Made by a program: the position numbers and the translations under genes. Shown here piece by piece: positions 1-7,587 of a stretch of 64,000 nucleotides of DNA; the stretch's first letter is position 1; every line of letters starts with the position of its first letter. The stretch spans positions 124,001-188,000 of the forward strand of contig JAAGZO010000966.1 of assembly GCA_024206195.1 (NCBI GenBank), in the 5' to 3' direction. The DNA is from a bacterium (GTDB lineage: Archaea > Nanoarchaeota > Nanoarchaeia > Woesearchaeales > UBA10216). The notes beneath the pieces were generated by a model. The model saw nothing but the letters and a program-made list of their open reading frames with translations, did not search any database and had not been told where the DNA came from.

Positions 1-1131
1 AAGAGATTGGAAGAGAATAATCCTCTCACTATAAAACTTGGTTGCGATCCGACTGGATCGGATTTACATTTAGGGCACGCAGTTGCTCTTAATAAGCTTG
101 AACAGTTTCGGATTATGGGGCATAACGTTGTTCTTGTAATAGGTGATTTTACTGCTACTATAGGTGATGCTTCGGGGCGAGACAAGTCAAGGCCGGTTTT
201 AGGTCAAGCGGAGGTTCAAAAAAACAGCGAGACCTATATAGAACAGGCGTCGAAGTTTTTAGATGTTAGCGCAAGAAACGTTAAGGTACTGTACAATTCC
301 AAGTGGTTAGGTTTGCTAACTTTTGGGGAAATTCTAAAATATGCTTCTTATTGTACTGTCTCGCAGCTACTTGCAGCTGAGCATTTTTCAAAGCGTTATA
401 AAGAAGGAAACCCTATATCCCTTAGAGAGTTTTTTTATCCTATAGCACAAGCTTTAGACAGTCTTTCGATAAAAGCTGATGTGGAGTTGGGCGGTACTGA
501 TCAATTATTCAATATGATGATGGGCCGCCAGCTTCAGAAAGCAGTTGGATTTACAGAACAGGTTGCGATTACTCTACCAATATTGGTCGGGTTAGATGGT
601 CGAAAGATGTCAAAGTCTTTTGATAATTATATAGGATTTAATGATTCAGCAGAAGAAATATATGGTAAGATCATGTCTATAACAGACGAAATGATGTCAT
701 CTTATTTTAGGTTACTTACAGTTAGTAACTGTGATGAATCTGCAGATCCTATGGGAGAGAAAAAGAGGCTAGCTCGACATATTGTAGCACGATTTCATGG
801 GGATAAGAGTGCTTTAGAGGCGGAGAAGAATTTTAATAGTGTCGTTGTTAGAAAAGAGGAACCTACTAAGGACAGAATGAAACCTGTGGTTATCTCCGGT
901 ATTCCAAGAGGTTGGAATGGTTTACCTTTGTGCTTTGTAATGCGACGTTGTGGGGTTGAATCAAATGCAGAGGCAAAGAGATTAATAGTGCAAGGTGGAG
1001 TATCTGTTAGTAAGATTATTGTAAAAGATCGAGATTTCTCTATACCTATTACAACATTTCCTTGTATTTTACGAATTGGAAAGAGAAATTTTTATCGGGT
1101 TAGTGTTGAATTAGACATAAAAACAGAATGA
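1..1131 (+). CDS. tyrS: Tyrosyl-tRNA synthetase, 5' end outside window
   Basis: Class I synthetase that charges tRNA-Tyr. The frame is open from base 1, so the true start lies upstream; a TTG at 7 is only the first possible start inside the window. Visible motifs are HLGH (about residues 21-24 counted from 7), the LGGTDQ tyrosine/ATP-site motif and KMSKS near residue 200, followed by a C-terminal S4-like RNA-binding domain. The KMSKS form and the KLGCDPT start resemble the TyrRZ branch of bacterial TyrRS. No tRNA-Tyr is visible in this window. The neighbours downstream are a tiny lipoprotein and tRNA-His. Confidence 0.95.
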   Translation, partial: KRLEENNPLTIKLGCDPTGSDLHLGHAVALNKLEQFRIMGHNVVLVIGDFTATIGDASGRDKSRPVLGQAEVQKNSETYIEQASKFLDVSARNVKVLYNSKWLGLLTFGEILKYASYCTVSQLLAAEHFSKRYKEGNPISLREFFYPIAQALDSLSIKADVELGGTDQLFNMMMGRQLQKAVGFTEQVAITLPILVGLDGRKMSKSFDNYIGFNDSAEEIYGKIMSITDEMMSSYFRLLTVSNCDESADPMGEKKRLARHIVARFHGDKSALEAEKNFNSVVVRKEEPTKDRMKPVVISGIPRGWNGLPLCFVMRRCGVESNAEAKRLIVQGGVSVSKIIVKDRDFSIPITTFPCILRIGKRNFYRVSVELDIKTE

Positions 1132-1141
1132 GGTGATAAAA

Positions 1142-1228
1142 ATGAAACAGCTTTATTTTATGATAAGAGTTTCAATCTATTTATTTGGGTTGTTGATTCT
1201 TGTTGCAAGTTGTACCCCGTTGTATTAA
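1142..1228 (+). CDS. Small lipoprotein (28 aa)
   Basis: A 28-residue reading frame starts at ATG 1142, just after the tyrS stop, with AGGTGA as a possible ribosome binding site. It has a hydrophobic stretch ending in the lipobox-like LVASC, then only six residues. This is the pattern of a minimal lipoprotein such as phage Rz1-type or superinfection-exclusion peptides, but function cannot be assigned from sequence. Confidence 0.5.
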   Translation: MKQLYFMIRVSIYLFGLLILVASCTPLY

Positions 1229-1231
1229 AAT

Positions 1232-1305
1232 GCGGGGATAGCTCAGTTGGTTAGAGCACGGGATCGTGGCTCCCGGTGTCAGAGGTTCGAGACCTCTTCC
1301 CCGTA
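1232..1305 (+). tRNA. tRNA-His (GTG), C33
   Basis: Cloverleaf folds by hand: acceptor GCGGGGA/TCCCCGT, anticodon stem CGGGA/TCCCG, T arm with TTCGAGA. The loop TCGTGGC gives anticodon GTG, but position 33 is C where nearly all tRNAs have U. CCA is not encoded. A second, T33-type tRNA-His lies in the foreign block at 41417. Confidence 0.9.
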
Positions 1306-1332
1306 TTCTATATTTTTTTTGGAGGAAAAATC

Positions 1333-1824
1333 ATGATAGTAGAACAGTTGAGGTATGATATACTTTATGCGATGAAGCATAAAGGTATATATGATGAGGA
1401 AGCTGTAAGGACAGAGTTTTTGGGTACTGCCCGATTTGTTATGGGAGAGATAAAGAAAGTGGAAGTTTCTGATAATTCTCATCCTCTTTCAGATGGAAAA
1501 GTTATTAGAGTCCTTTCTACTCTAAAGAAATCTTGGATGAAAAGTATAGAAGACCTCCGCTGCTCAAGTAGGAATGACAAGGAAGCTCTTATCCGGAAAA
1601 CTTCAGCAGAGATTGCTGTTGTAGACAAGTATTTGCCTGTTGGCCCTAGTGAGGCTGAAATACGGGAGAAAGTTGAGGGTTCCTTGTCAGAGTTAGGATT
1701 AATGTCTCCAGTAAGTAGGAAGAGTTTTGGTAAAGTAATGAAAAAAACTATGATCTCTTTATTTTCTCCGGATGGGAAAAAGGTAAGAGATATAGTAGAG
1801 GAGTATTTCGAGCCTAACGTTTGA
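1333..1824 (+). CDS. GatB/YqeY-domain protein
   Basis: A 163-residue protein matching the YqeY family, a stand-alone version of the tRNA-binding C-terminal domain of the GatB amidotransferase subunit. Seen in the sequence: the EIAVVDKYLP segment in the middle and a C-terminal GKVMKK...G(K)KVRDIV segment typical of the family. ATG 1333 is chosen because it follows GGAGGAAAAATC. Its place beside tyrS and tRNA-His fits a role in tRNA handling, though the biochemical role of YqeY is not well established. Confidence 0.8.
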   Translation: MIVEQLRYDILYAMKHKGIYDEEAVRTEFLGTARFVMGEIKKVEVSDNSHPLSDGKVIRVLSTLKKSWMKSIEDLRCSSRNDKEALIRKTSAEIAVVDKYLPVGPSEAEIREKVEGSLSELGLMSPVSRKSFGKVMKKTMISLFSPDGKKVRDIVEEYFEPNV

Positions 1825-1837
1825 ACTTAGAAATATA

Positions 1838-2072
1838 ATTGGCCTGCGGGTTCAGGCCATTAAAGGAAGAACGTATTCTAGCGAAACAGAAGCTAAGTAC
1901 GTTTTGTTTGATGATGGAGAGACATATATTGATTTCCGGGAGCAGGATCCATATATATCATGACTGTTCTAGTCGGGCAGTAGAACTTGTAGTGTTTAAA
2001 AGTAAACTTGATTGGGAGATACTTTCAGATCTGCCTAATGCCGATATAGATATCGGAGAGTTTACCTTATGA
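1838..2072 (+). pseudogene. Small unknown gene broken by an AT-repeat frameshift
   Basis: Two frames join naturally into one protein. Frame one (about 1838-1963) reads RTYSSETEAKYVLFDDG and ends at TGA 1961. The frame that continues to 2072 reads SRAVELVVFKSKLDWEIL. The switch falls at an (AT)4 run, 1951-1958; one more AT unit would fuse the two halves without a stop. This could be a real mutation, phase variation or a sequencing error. The start codon is unresolved. Confidence 0.5.
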
Positions 2073-2087
2073 TTATAGGAGGAAATT

Positions 2088-2414
2088 ATGTCTATATTAG
2101 GTATGTTTAAAGAAGATATCGAGGAGATAAAAGAGTTAGCAATGAGAAAAGAGGTTACTGCCTCTTTTTTTGAGAGTTTCGAGTGCAAACTTTCTTTTAC
2201 GGTTGATGGGGAATCAAACGGGGTTAAAAGTTTTCTTGATAATCTTAGTAATGTAGGTGAGGATGATTTTTTCGTTGTTACTAATAGTGTTAGTTCACTA
2301 TATCATAGTACTGTTTCTGATGTGGAAATGATATACGATGCGGTTTGTCCTCTTGTTTCTGATGGGGTTCTTTCTGTGGTCAAGATTGGTTATTGTAAGA
2401 TAGCTGATGCTTAA
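2088..2414 (+). CDS. Unknown protein, 108 aa
   Basis: ATG 2088 follows TAGGAGGAAATT, a strong ribosome binding site. The N-terminus is an acidic/basic helix (KEDIEEIKELAMRKE), the rest a mixed alpha/beta segment. No recognisable motif. Confidence 0.75.
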   Translation: MSILGMFKEDIEEIKELAMRKEVTASFFESFECKLSFTVDGESNGVKSFLDNLSNVGEDDFFVVTNSVSSLYHSTVSDVEMIYDAVCPLVSDGVLSVVKIGYCKIADA

Positions 2415-2429
2415 GAAGAGTTAGGGTAC

Positions 2430-2570
2430 TTGAGTTTACCAGATGGTGTTGAAGATTTACAAAATGTACCGGTTTTTCCAGATTCTGTCGCTGGTAAAAT
2501 AGAGTGCCGTAAATGGATACAGGAACACAAACAGAGAATATGTACCTCAGAGCTCCAAAATAGCCTGTAG
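2430..2570 (+). CDS. Small unknown protein (46 aa)
   Basis: TTG-started frame reading MSLPDGVEDLQ...QNSL in the gap between two larger genes. There is no strong ribosome binding site and the start is uncertain. Amino-acid composition is ordinary and soluble. Confidence 0.35.
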   Translation: MSLPDGVEDLQNVPVFPDSVAGKIECRKWIQEHKQRICTSELQNSL

Positions 2571-2629
2571 AATCGATTTTATTTCTAAACAGGTATGTTG
2601 GTATAGGTCAAAATAAAAAGGAGGAATTT

Positions 2630-3706
2630 ATGCGTTCTCATGACTTTGCTATGTTTCTTGTTAGAGAGGCTATTAAGGACAATTTTTTAGTATATACTTG
2701 TATTATGGGTTCTAATGCTTACGGTACAGCTACAAAGGATAGTGATATAGATGTTAGAGCCGTTTTCCTTCCTAGTGTAGAGAAGCTTATAGATCCTTTT
2801 GTTAGTGTTGAAGGGATAGATACACCGAGTAGTAACGTTGATTTAAGTTGTTATCCTATTTCAACCTTTTTAAGATTGGCTTCTACTTGTAATCCAAATG
2901 TAATCGAGTGGTTATATGCTCCAGAAGATATAGTTTTATGTAGCTCTCGTGTGTGGGAAAAGTTGTTGGAAATAAGGGAATCATTTCTTAGTAAAAGGGC
3001 AAGGCGCTCTTTTACGGGGTATGCCCTTAGTCAGCTAAAGAGGATCAAAACTCATAGGTTTTGGTTACTTGATCCCCCGAAAAGTCCTCCGTGTAGATCC
3101 GATTTTGGGCTTCCTGAGAATAAGAAGCTTATGTCAAAGGATAAAATAGGGGCCTTCAATGTCATTGTGTCTAATTATCTTAAGGAGATATCTGAACTAC
3201 ACGATCTTTCTGATTCTTTAGCATCTTATGAAGTTACTAAAGATTATATGTCCGTTGTGCAGTCGTATACCAACATGGATCCTCATCACGTAAGGACGCT
3301 TACGGGTTTCTCTGATGAGCTTGTGCAAATCTGGTCTCGGGAGAGACAGTACAATACAGCTAAGGCTAGGTGGAATCAGTACCAAGCCTGGAAGAGAAAT
3401 CGAAACCCTGAAAGGGCATTATTGGAGAAGAAGTTTGGTTACGACTGCAAACATGCTATGCATGTTTATAGACTTCTTACTGAAGGTAGAGAATTATTAA
3501 TAGATCATAAAATAACTCTCCCACGTCCAGATGCTGAGTTACTTTTACAGATAAAGAATGGTTTATGGAGTTATGAAGAACTAATAGAGCAGGCAGGTAA
3601 TATTAGTTCTAAGTTTAGCGATCTTGCTGATAAGTCTATACTTCCAGATTCTGCTGATTTAGATAAGATAAAGGATTTTTATTTTTCTGTTGCTTTGGAT
3701 AGCTAG
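2630..3706 (+). CDS. RlaP-like nucleotidyltransferase
   Basis: A 358-residue protein of the DNA polymerase beta superfamily (PF10127 'RlaP', RNA-ligase-associated polymerase type). The nucleotidyltransferase signature is clear: GSNAYG at residues 27-32 and DSDID at 37-41, supplying the catalytic acidic pair, followed by the family's helical C-terminal half. Members are found in large phages and beside RNA ligases, and are thought to act in RNA repair; the exact reaction is unsettled. ATG 2630 follows AAAAGGAGGAATTT. In this tRNA-rich phage a role in mending or modifying tRNA ends is a reasonable inference. Confidence 0.8.
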   Translation: MRSHDFAMFLVREAIKDNFLVYTCIMGSNAYGTATKDSDIDVRAVFLPSVEKLIDPFVSVEGIDTPSSNVDLSCYPISTFLRLASTCNPNVIEWLYAPEDIVLCSSRVWEKLLEIRESFLSKRARRSFTGYALSQLKRIKTHRFWLLDPPKSPPCRSDFGLPENKKLMSKDKIGAFNVIVSNYLKEISELHDLSDSLASYEVTKDYMSVVQSYTNMDPHHVRTLTGFSDELVQIWSRERQYNTAKARWNQYQAWKRNRNPERALLEKKFGYDCKHAMHVYRLLTEGRELLIDHKITLPRPDAELLLQIKNGLWSYEELIEQAGNISSKFSDLADKSILPDSADLDKIKDFYFSVALDS

Positions 3707-3726
3707 AATTTGGGGAGGTATTAATT

Positions 3727-3858
3727 TTGAAAAAGAACATTTTAATAGTTATTGTAATAGCTATTTTGCTTTTGCTAACTGTTATTGGTACTTTGCTTGG
3801 TCCTCCAAGCGCAAGTTTTGAGTCAGGTAGAAAGGAAAATGAAATAGGTACTAGATGA
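3727..3858 (+). CDS. Single-pass membrane peptide (43 aa)
   Basis: TTG start at 3727 after GGGGAGGTATTAATT. KKN is followed by about 20 hydrophobic residues (ILIVIVIAILLLLTVIG) and a short polar tail. The stop overlaps the next gene's ATG. No family recognised. Confidence 0.6.
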   Translation: MKKNILIVIVIAILLLLTVIGTLLGPPSASFESGRKENEIGTR

Positions 3859-4061
3859 TGAGTCGAAAGAAATCTGATCAGTTGCCTTTTAATGGCTGGG
3901 TAGATTTGGAAGATATACGCTATTGGTGTCCTGTTACTTTGGAGTTAGTAGCTGCTGTTGAGTGGGATTTTATTAATGACGGCGAGGGGTATGAAGATAA
4001 AATTGATTTTATTTGTACTTCATGTGGTGGCCTGCATAGTTATGACATAGACTCAAAATGA
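3855..4061 (+). CDS. Unknown protein, 68 aa
   Basis: Starts with ATGATGAG overlapping the preceding stop, and its own stop overlaps the next start (ATGA), so it sits in a translationally coupled trio. It contains WCP and FICTSCGGLH, possibly an incomplete zinc-knuckle. No function assigned. Confidence 0.65.
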   Translation: MMSRKKSDQLPFNGWVDLEDIRYWCPVTLELVAAVEWDFINDGEGYEDKIDFICTSCGGLHSYDIDSK

Positions 4062-4270
4062 CTTTTGAAGAATTTGATAAGTTTTTAATTGAGAACGATT
4101 GGGGTATTGTAGGTATGAACCATTACGTTCTTGGTGGAAAAAGATATTTATTTTGTGCGATAACCGGTCCTTCTATTTTTGATGATTTTGGTTTTGAGGA
4201 TACTTCCTCAGGGAAGGTTTTCGACGAGCTTTGTGCTCGTTTGAAAGATTGGAACAAGCAACAATTGTAA
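4058..4270 (+). CDS. Unknown 70-aa protein, 'MTFEEF' paralogue A
   Basis: Shares MTFEEF, W at about residue 15, N-x-YV, G-x-x-YL-x-C-x-I with the protein at 4510-4716, so the two are tandem paralogues. ATGA overlap with the upstream gene. Function unknown. Confidence 0.7.
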   Translation: MTFEEFDKFLIENDWGIVGMNHYVLGGKRYLFCAITGPSIFDDFGFEDTSSGKVFDELCARLKDWNKQQL

Positions 4271-4509
4271 ATGATAGATACGTGGACTTTGTCCACGACG
4301 TAAATCAAATACTTCTCTTGAAGTATCATCACTTGCTCCTTAAATAGGTGCAATGTAATTATATTGAAAGCAGTTTAATATTATATGCTATGGAGGTTTG
4401 CCATAGTCGTATGGGTTACAGTAGCGCTTATTCTATTCAGTGTGTATAGATAAGTTGATGAGAAACTGTGTGGTTTCTATGCTTAGGAACAATAGTCTGA
4501 GGGTGGAGG
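4271..4509 (+). other. Untranslated stretch with hairpins
   Basis: No convincing gene. Contains the hairpin CGTGGACTTTGTCCACG just after the preceding stop and a second possible hairpin around ATACTTCTCTTGAAGTAT. It separates two paralogues and may hold a terminator and promoter, but no T-run or clear promoter was seen. Confidence 0.4.
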
Positions 4510-4716
4510 ATGACTTTCGAAGAGTTTTATGAATATTCAACAGGTAAAGGGTGGCATGTAGCTTGTATTAATAGTTATGTTATGGATGGAGTGAGTTATC
4601 TCCCCTGTTCTATTATACATTCTGGGTCTAGGAATGGTCTTGTTTATGCCAGTGATTCTTTACCTGAATTGTTTGACTCTCTAGTTTCTTATGCAGAGAG
4701 TTTAAGAATAAAGTAA
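4510..4716 (+). CDS. Unknown 68-aa protein, 'MTFEEF' paralogue B
   Basis: Paralogue of 4058-4270 (same MTFEEF start, conserved W, N-SYV, G-V-SYL-P-C-S-I pattern). ATG follows GGGTGGAGG. It lies directly upstream of the intron-containing tRNA-fMet. Confidence 0.7.
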   Translation: MTFEEFYEYSTGKGWHVACINSYVMDGVSYLPCSIIHSGSRNGLVYASDSLPELFDSLVSYAESLRIK

Positions 4717-4759
4717 TTTTTTTGCAGCGGAGTAGAGCAGTTTGGTAGCTCGTCGGGCT

Positions 4760-5470
4760 CAATTTGATGAGTCCTTGCGTATATGGATACAAAGTCTAAG
4801 GGTGATATAACTGAGCAGTCCGTCGTTCTTTGCGGTTTGCAAAGAGGGTGGGGTGTTCTATGTCCAATTGGTGATAGGCTTCCGTATGATCTCGTGTTTG
4901 ACGTAGGAACTTTTGTAAAGATTCAGGCTGAAGCAGCCGGGTACGACAAGAGTTCTGACATTTACTGTGTTGATACGAGAAGGACAAAAACAAATAGGTG
5001 AAGAATGAAGCGAAGTCACTACAGTGCTGGTGATTTTGACTTTGCTATTTTACATATCCAGGATTTGGGTGTGTTTTACATTCTTCCTTTTGATGTATTT
5101 GTTTCTTACAGAAGTAGTATCTGTATGGTTGAATCTGACAAACGTCAGAGGAAACCTACTTCTGCGAAGTATCGTGAGGCTTGGAATCTCATCGAGGAGT
5201 GGGCGTCCTAGGTGGAAACATTTAGGAAGATTACTCATTTAATTCGGGGGAACCTGTAGCAGTGGCAATCCCGAGCCCAGCCTGGTATCCTGTGTGTACC
5301 TGTAGTGGAAGCGTAGGATAGTCGTCAATAAAATTGGAGAGAATAGCGATTTAGCCAGGAAGGTGTAGAGACTAGTAAATGAGTACCTAAGTTTTTATAG
5401 AATATGGTAAAGGGATAGTCCAGACTACAAACTCTCTTAATGAGGGGCAGTGAAAACTGTAGTTAGTATG
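4760..5470 (+). other. Group I intron in tRNA-fMet
   Basis: A 711-nt intron between U33 and C34. After the reading frames its 3' part holds group I core-like segments: GGTGTAGAGACTAG (5' P7 region) and AAGGGATAGTCCAGAC (3' P7 region), ending TATG before the exon. Position and encoded endonuclease resemble cyanobacterial and proteobacterial tRNA introns of the IC3 type. Self-splicing is expected from the family, not shown here. Confidence 0.85.
4783..5211 (+). pseudogene. Intron homing endonuclease, PD-(D/E)XK (I-Ssp6803I-like), split by in-frame TGA
   Basis: The frame from ATG 4783 reads MDTKSKGDITEQSVVL...GWGVLCPIGDRLPYDLVFD, the signature of PD-(D/E)XK group I intron endonucleases (PF11645) such as I-Ssp6803I of a tRNA-fMet intron. 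A TGA at 4999-5001 interrupts it and the same frame continues with DFDFAILHI and QRKPTSAKYREAWNLI, the family's C-terminal half. The site reads TNR-TGA-RMKR, consistent with a CGA-to-TGA change in an arginine codon. Homing activity is therefore probably lost unless the stop is read through or a second ATG at 5005 yields a separate half. Confidence 0.8.
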
Positions 5471-5608
5471 CATAACCCGGAGGTCAAAGGTTCAAATCCT
5501 TTCTCCGCAATTTTATCTTCTTACTGTTTGCGAGTTTCATAGAGATTATCGCGGCGGTTGGTAATAAATAATGTAATCAAACTATGTGGGATAAAAAGGA
5601 GGTTGATT

Positions 5609-5671
5609 TTGAAGTTTAGAATACATTTTTCATATCAGGATGGGACAGAAGATAGTATTACAAACAATTGA
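5609..5671 (+). CDS. Possible 20-aa peptide
   Basis: TTG start preceded by AAAAAGGAGGTTGATT, an excellent ribosome binding site, but only 20 codons follow (MKFRIHFSYQDGTEDSITNN). It may be the truncated 5' end of a decayed gene. Confidence 0.3.
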   Translation: MKFRIHFSYQDGTEDSITNN

Positions 5672-5766
5672 TGAATAAGTCGTAGACTTTATGAACTGCG
5701 TTTCTATTTATTTGAAGATTGAGTGTATTGGTCATTTGTTTCCATGGATGCAGAATTGTCTTATTA

Positions 5767-5967
5767 ATGACAAAAGATGAGATGATAGACGAGCTTGTTC
5801 AAGCTCTACGTTTTTACTCAGAATGTAAGGATCATAGAGAAGAGCCTGTTCCTTATATTAATGAAGATCAGAGGTCTTGGGATAGACAGTATATAGAAGA
5901 GGATTTTGGGAAGGTTGCTGAGGAGGCTCTTTGCAGGTGTGGTTATTCCCCATGGGAGGATGAGTAA
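5767..5967 (+). CDS. Phage small protein, 66 aa
   Basis: ATG 5767 chosen (MTKDEMIDELVQALRFYSEC). The pattern CKDHREEPVPYINEDQRSWD...YIEEDFGKVAEEAL resembles small uncharacterised proteins common in phage genomes. Its stop overlaps the next start. Confidence 0.75.
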   Translation: MTKDEMIDELVQALRFYSECKDHREEPVPYINEDQRSWDRQYIEEDFGKVAEEALCRCGYSPWEDE

Positions 5968-6167
5968 TGATTCTGTTTTTATTTTTATTGTATCTACTTA
6001 TATATATCGTCGGCTTTATTTTTTGTGTTTACACGAGTTATGAAACCGAAGGTGCTGTAACTGGAGAAACTCTAATTTTTTCTTCTGTTTTTGGTGCTAT
6101 ATTTCCGTATGTTATTTTAGAAGGCCTTTTTGAGGCTTTTACTAAAACTAGGTTCCTAAAAAAGTGA
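5967..6167 (+). CDS. Two-pass membrane protein, 66 aa
   Basis: Two hydrophobic segments: about residues 1-22 and 36-52, separated by an acidic loop (YETEGAVTGE), with a basic end RFLKK. Size and topology resemble holin-like or other small phage membrane proteins; no family match recognised. Confidence 0.7.
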   Translation: MILFLFLLYLLIYIVGFIFCVYTSYETEGAVTGETLIFSSVFGAIFPYVILEGLFEAFTKTRFLKK

Positions 6168-6173
6168 TTTGTT

Positions 6174-6305
6174 TTGAAAATTTGTGATTGGATTGTTAAA
6201 GTTTATGATATTAACGAGGAGGTAGTAACTAGTTGGCTAATAATGGGACGCACAGAGTTTGAAGCTTTTAGTGAAGCTTCTTCTAATGTGTTCAGTTGTT
6301 TGTGA
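6174..6305 (+). CDS. Small unknown protein (43 aa)
   Basis: TTG start at 6174 reads MKICDWIVKVYDINEEVV...ASSNVFSCL. It looks coding (no odd composition) and overlaps the next gene's 5' end in another frame. Function unknown. Confidence 0.45.
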   Translation: MKICDWIVKVYDINEEVVTSWLIMGRTEFEAFSEASSNVFSCL

Positions 6306-6540
6306 CTGGTCTTTATCAGTTGTTGTTAGGTGTATTAGAGTTGAATATGATCTTAACTACTTTGGAGGAGGTTACTCCAATGTTGGTAATTTTGTTTATG
6401 TTCCACTTTTTTCGATTGATAGAGTTGGTTTAAAAAATGCTTTTGAGCTTGCTACAGGGTACGATTCCTGTCATATAATTCATTATTGTTACGATGAGAT
6501 TTATTCTTTAGAGGGAAAATTGTTACCTAATGAACTTTAG
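6286..6540 (+). CDS. Unknown protein, about 84 aa
   Basis: The frame is open from 6259, but ATG 6286 (MCSVVCDWSLSVVV) is a more plausible start because the earlier part overlaps the 6174 gene. Beta-rich, with GGGYSNVGNFVYVPLF and a C-terminal CYDEIYSLEGKL. Function unknown. Confidence 0.6.
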   Translation: MCSVVCDWSLSVVVRCIRVEYDLNYFGGGYSNVGNFVYVPLFSIDRVGLKNAFELATGYDSCHIIHYCYDEIYSLEGKLLPNEL

Positions 6541-6546
6541 AGGTAT

Positions 6547-6771
6547 ATGTTTATGGGCATGGTTGTGGCTTTAGATGCAGAATTTTCTTATTCTTTTATG
6601 TGTCCAAACTGTGAGTTTGTGAATAGGCGTAAGAGGCCTATTTCTCAGATAGAAAGTTATGTTATTCCTATTTTCGATGGTGACTTTAAACTTATTCTTT
6701 ATAGATTAGATCGTTGCGGTAAATGTGGTGGAAATTTTAAAGTAAAGCTTTGTAGAACTGATTGTATGTAA
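6547..6771 (+). CDS. Zinc-ribbon protein, 74 aa
   Basis: Two cysteine pairs, CPNC and CGKCGG, separated by about 40 residues form a zinc-ribbon-like pattern. One of several short Cys-pair proteins in the window. Function unknown. Confidence 0.7.
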   Translation: MFMGMVVALDAEFSYSFMCPNCEFVNRRKRPISQIESYVIPIFDGDFKLILYRLDRCGKCGGNFKVKLCRTDCM

Positions 6772-6830
6772 AAGAAGCTATTGAGTGCTTTGAGAAACCA
6801 GCATCTTAGTTGTACATTAGCTTCTACGAT

Positions 6831-6909
6831 AGCCGGTAGGCGGCTGAAGAGAGAGAGAGTACCTTAGTACCAATGCGGAAACGGTAAGCTTCTTGTAGGT
6901 GCGCACCGG
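6831..6909 (+). ncRNA. Structured RNA element, copy 1
   Basis: Begins AGCCGGTAGGCGG and closes with ACCGGCT, giving a 7-bp outer stem, followed by a run of nine T (6909-6917), so it can also act as a terminator. An inner GAAG/CTTC helix is possible. It is not a tRNA: no T arm or anticodon arm is seen. A second copy follows at 6921. Confidence 0.5.
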
Positions 6910-6920
6910 CTTTTTTTTTG

Positions 6921-7002
6921 GGAGCCGGTAGGCGGTAGTTGAAAAGGCTTTTGCTTAAATATCAGCTGTAAACAGCAGGGGCTTCAGCTACACGCGCCGG
7001 CT
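6921..7002 (+). ncRNA. Structured RNA element, copy 2
   Basis: Same AGCCGGTAGGCGG start as copy 1, closing with GCCGGCT. The inner helix GTAGTTGAA/TTCAGCTAC is perfect. The middle differs from copy 1 in sequence, so outer stem and architecture are conserved while the interior varies. Family unknown. Confidence 0.5.
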
Positions 7003-7020
7003 AATAATTAGTGTTTTCTG

Positions 7021-7302
7021 ATGAATGTTTGTTTAAATTGTAAAAAGCATTGTTGTACTTGGTGTGATAAGTTTAAGGATGGAGTATGTTCTATTTATGA
7101 GGATAGACCAGAAGTTTGTAAGGTATTTCCTTGGATTTTTAATCTATATGCTGAACGTGTGCAGGTATTACATACATGTCCACAATGGAAGTATTTTAAG
7201 GAAAAAGGATGTCCTAACATAGAATTTTTACTGTCTTATACAGAAGAATTTATCAATACGTTTAGAGGAGGTAATAGTAATGGAAGTGTTAGATTTGATT
7301 GA
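7021..7302 (+). CDS. YkgJ-like cysteine cluster protein
   Basis: A 93-residue protein with CLNCKKHCCTWC near the N-terminus, then C-x3-YEDRPEVCKVFPW, the pattern of the YkgJ/Zn-or-Fe-chelating cluster family (PF03692). These proteins bind a metal or Fe-S centre through conserved cysteines; their role in phages is unknown. The 3' end overlaps the next gene. Confidence 0.7.
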   Translation: MNVCLNCKKHCCTWCDKFKDGVCSIYEDRPEVCKVFPWIFNLYAERVQVLHTCPQWKYFKEKGCPNIEFLLSYTEEFINTFRGGNSNGSVRFD

Positions 7303-7465
7303 GTCTGTGCTTGTTTCAAAAGGTTTTCCATCTATTGTTTTTGCTATTTGTTCAACTATAGTAACTCATTATGGGGGGTTAGGAGAAGACTACGGAGCTT
7401 TTATAATGTTTATGGCCGGTTTTTATTGTGCTATTGTCGGGATAGCTAGGATAGTTAACGAGTAG
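7280..7465 (+). CDS. Membrane protein, 61 aa
   Basis: ATG 7280 follows AGAGGAGGTAATAGTA inside the upstream gene. Two hydrophobic stretches (residues about 17-30 and 40-58) suggest two membrane passes. Holin-like in size, function unproven. Confidence 0.65.
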   Translation: MEVLDLIESVLVSKGFPSIVFAICSTIVTHYGGLGEDYGAFIMFMAGFYCAIVGIARIVNE

Positions 7466-7587
7466 CTTATTACATAGATGGTGAGAATGAGCAGATTCAT
7501 TGATCTGATCCAACTTCGGAGACTTTTAAGATTATGTATAGTGTTCAAAACCGTGGACTTGTACCGTTTGAAAATTTGGAGGGCCTA

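Larger units (their letters stand above)
4726..5510 (+). tRNA. tRNA-fMet (CAT) interrupted by a group I intron
   Basis: Exon 1 is 4726-4759 and exon 2 is 5471-5510. Joined, they give an initiator tRNA: three G-C pairs in the anticodon stem (GGG/CCC), loop CTCATAA, and an unpaired A1-A72 end in place of the usual C1-A72. The D-arm sequence GAGCAGTTTGGTAGCTC matches bacterial initiators. The splice point fits group I rules: exon 1 ends in U33 and the intron ends in G. Confidence 0.9.
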
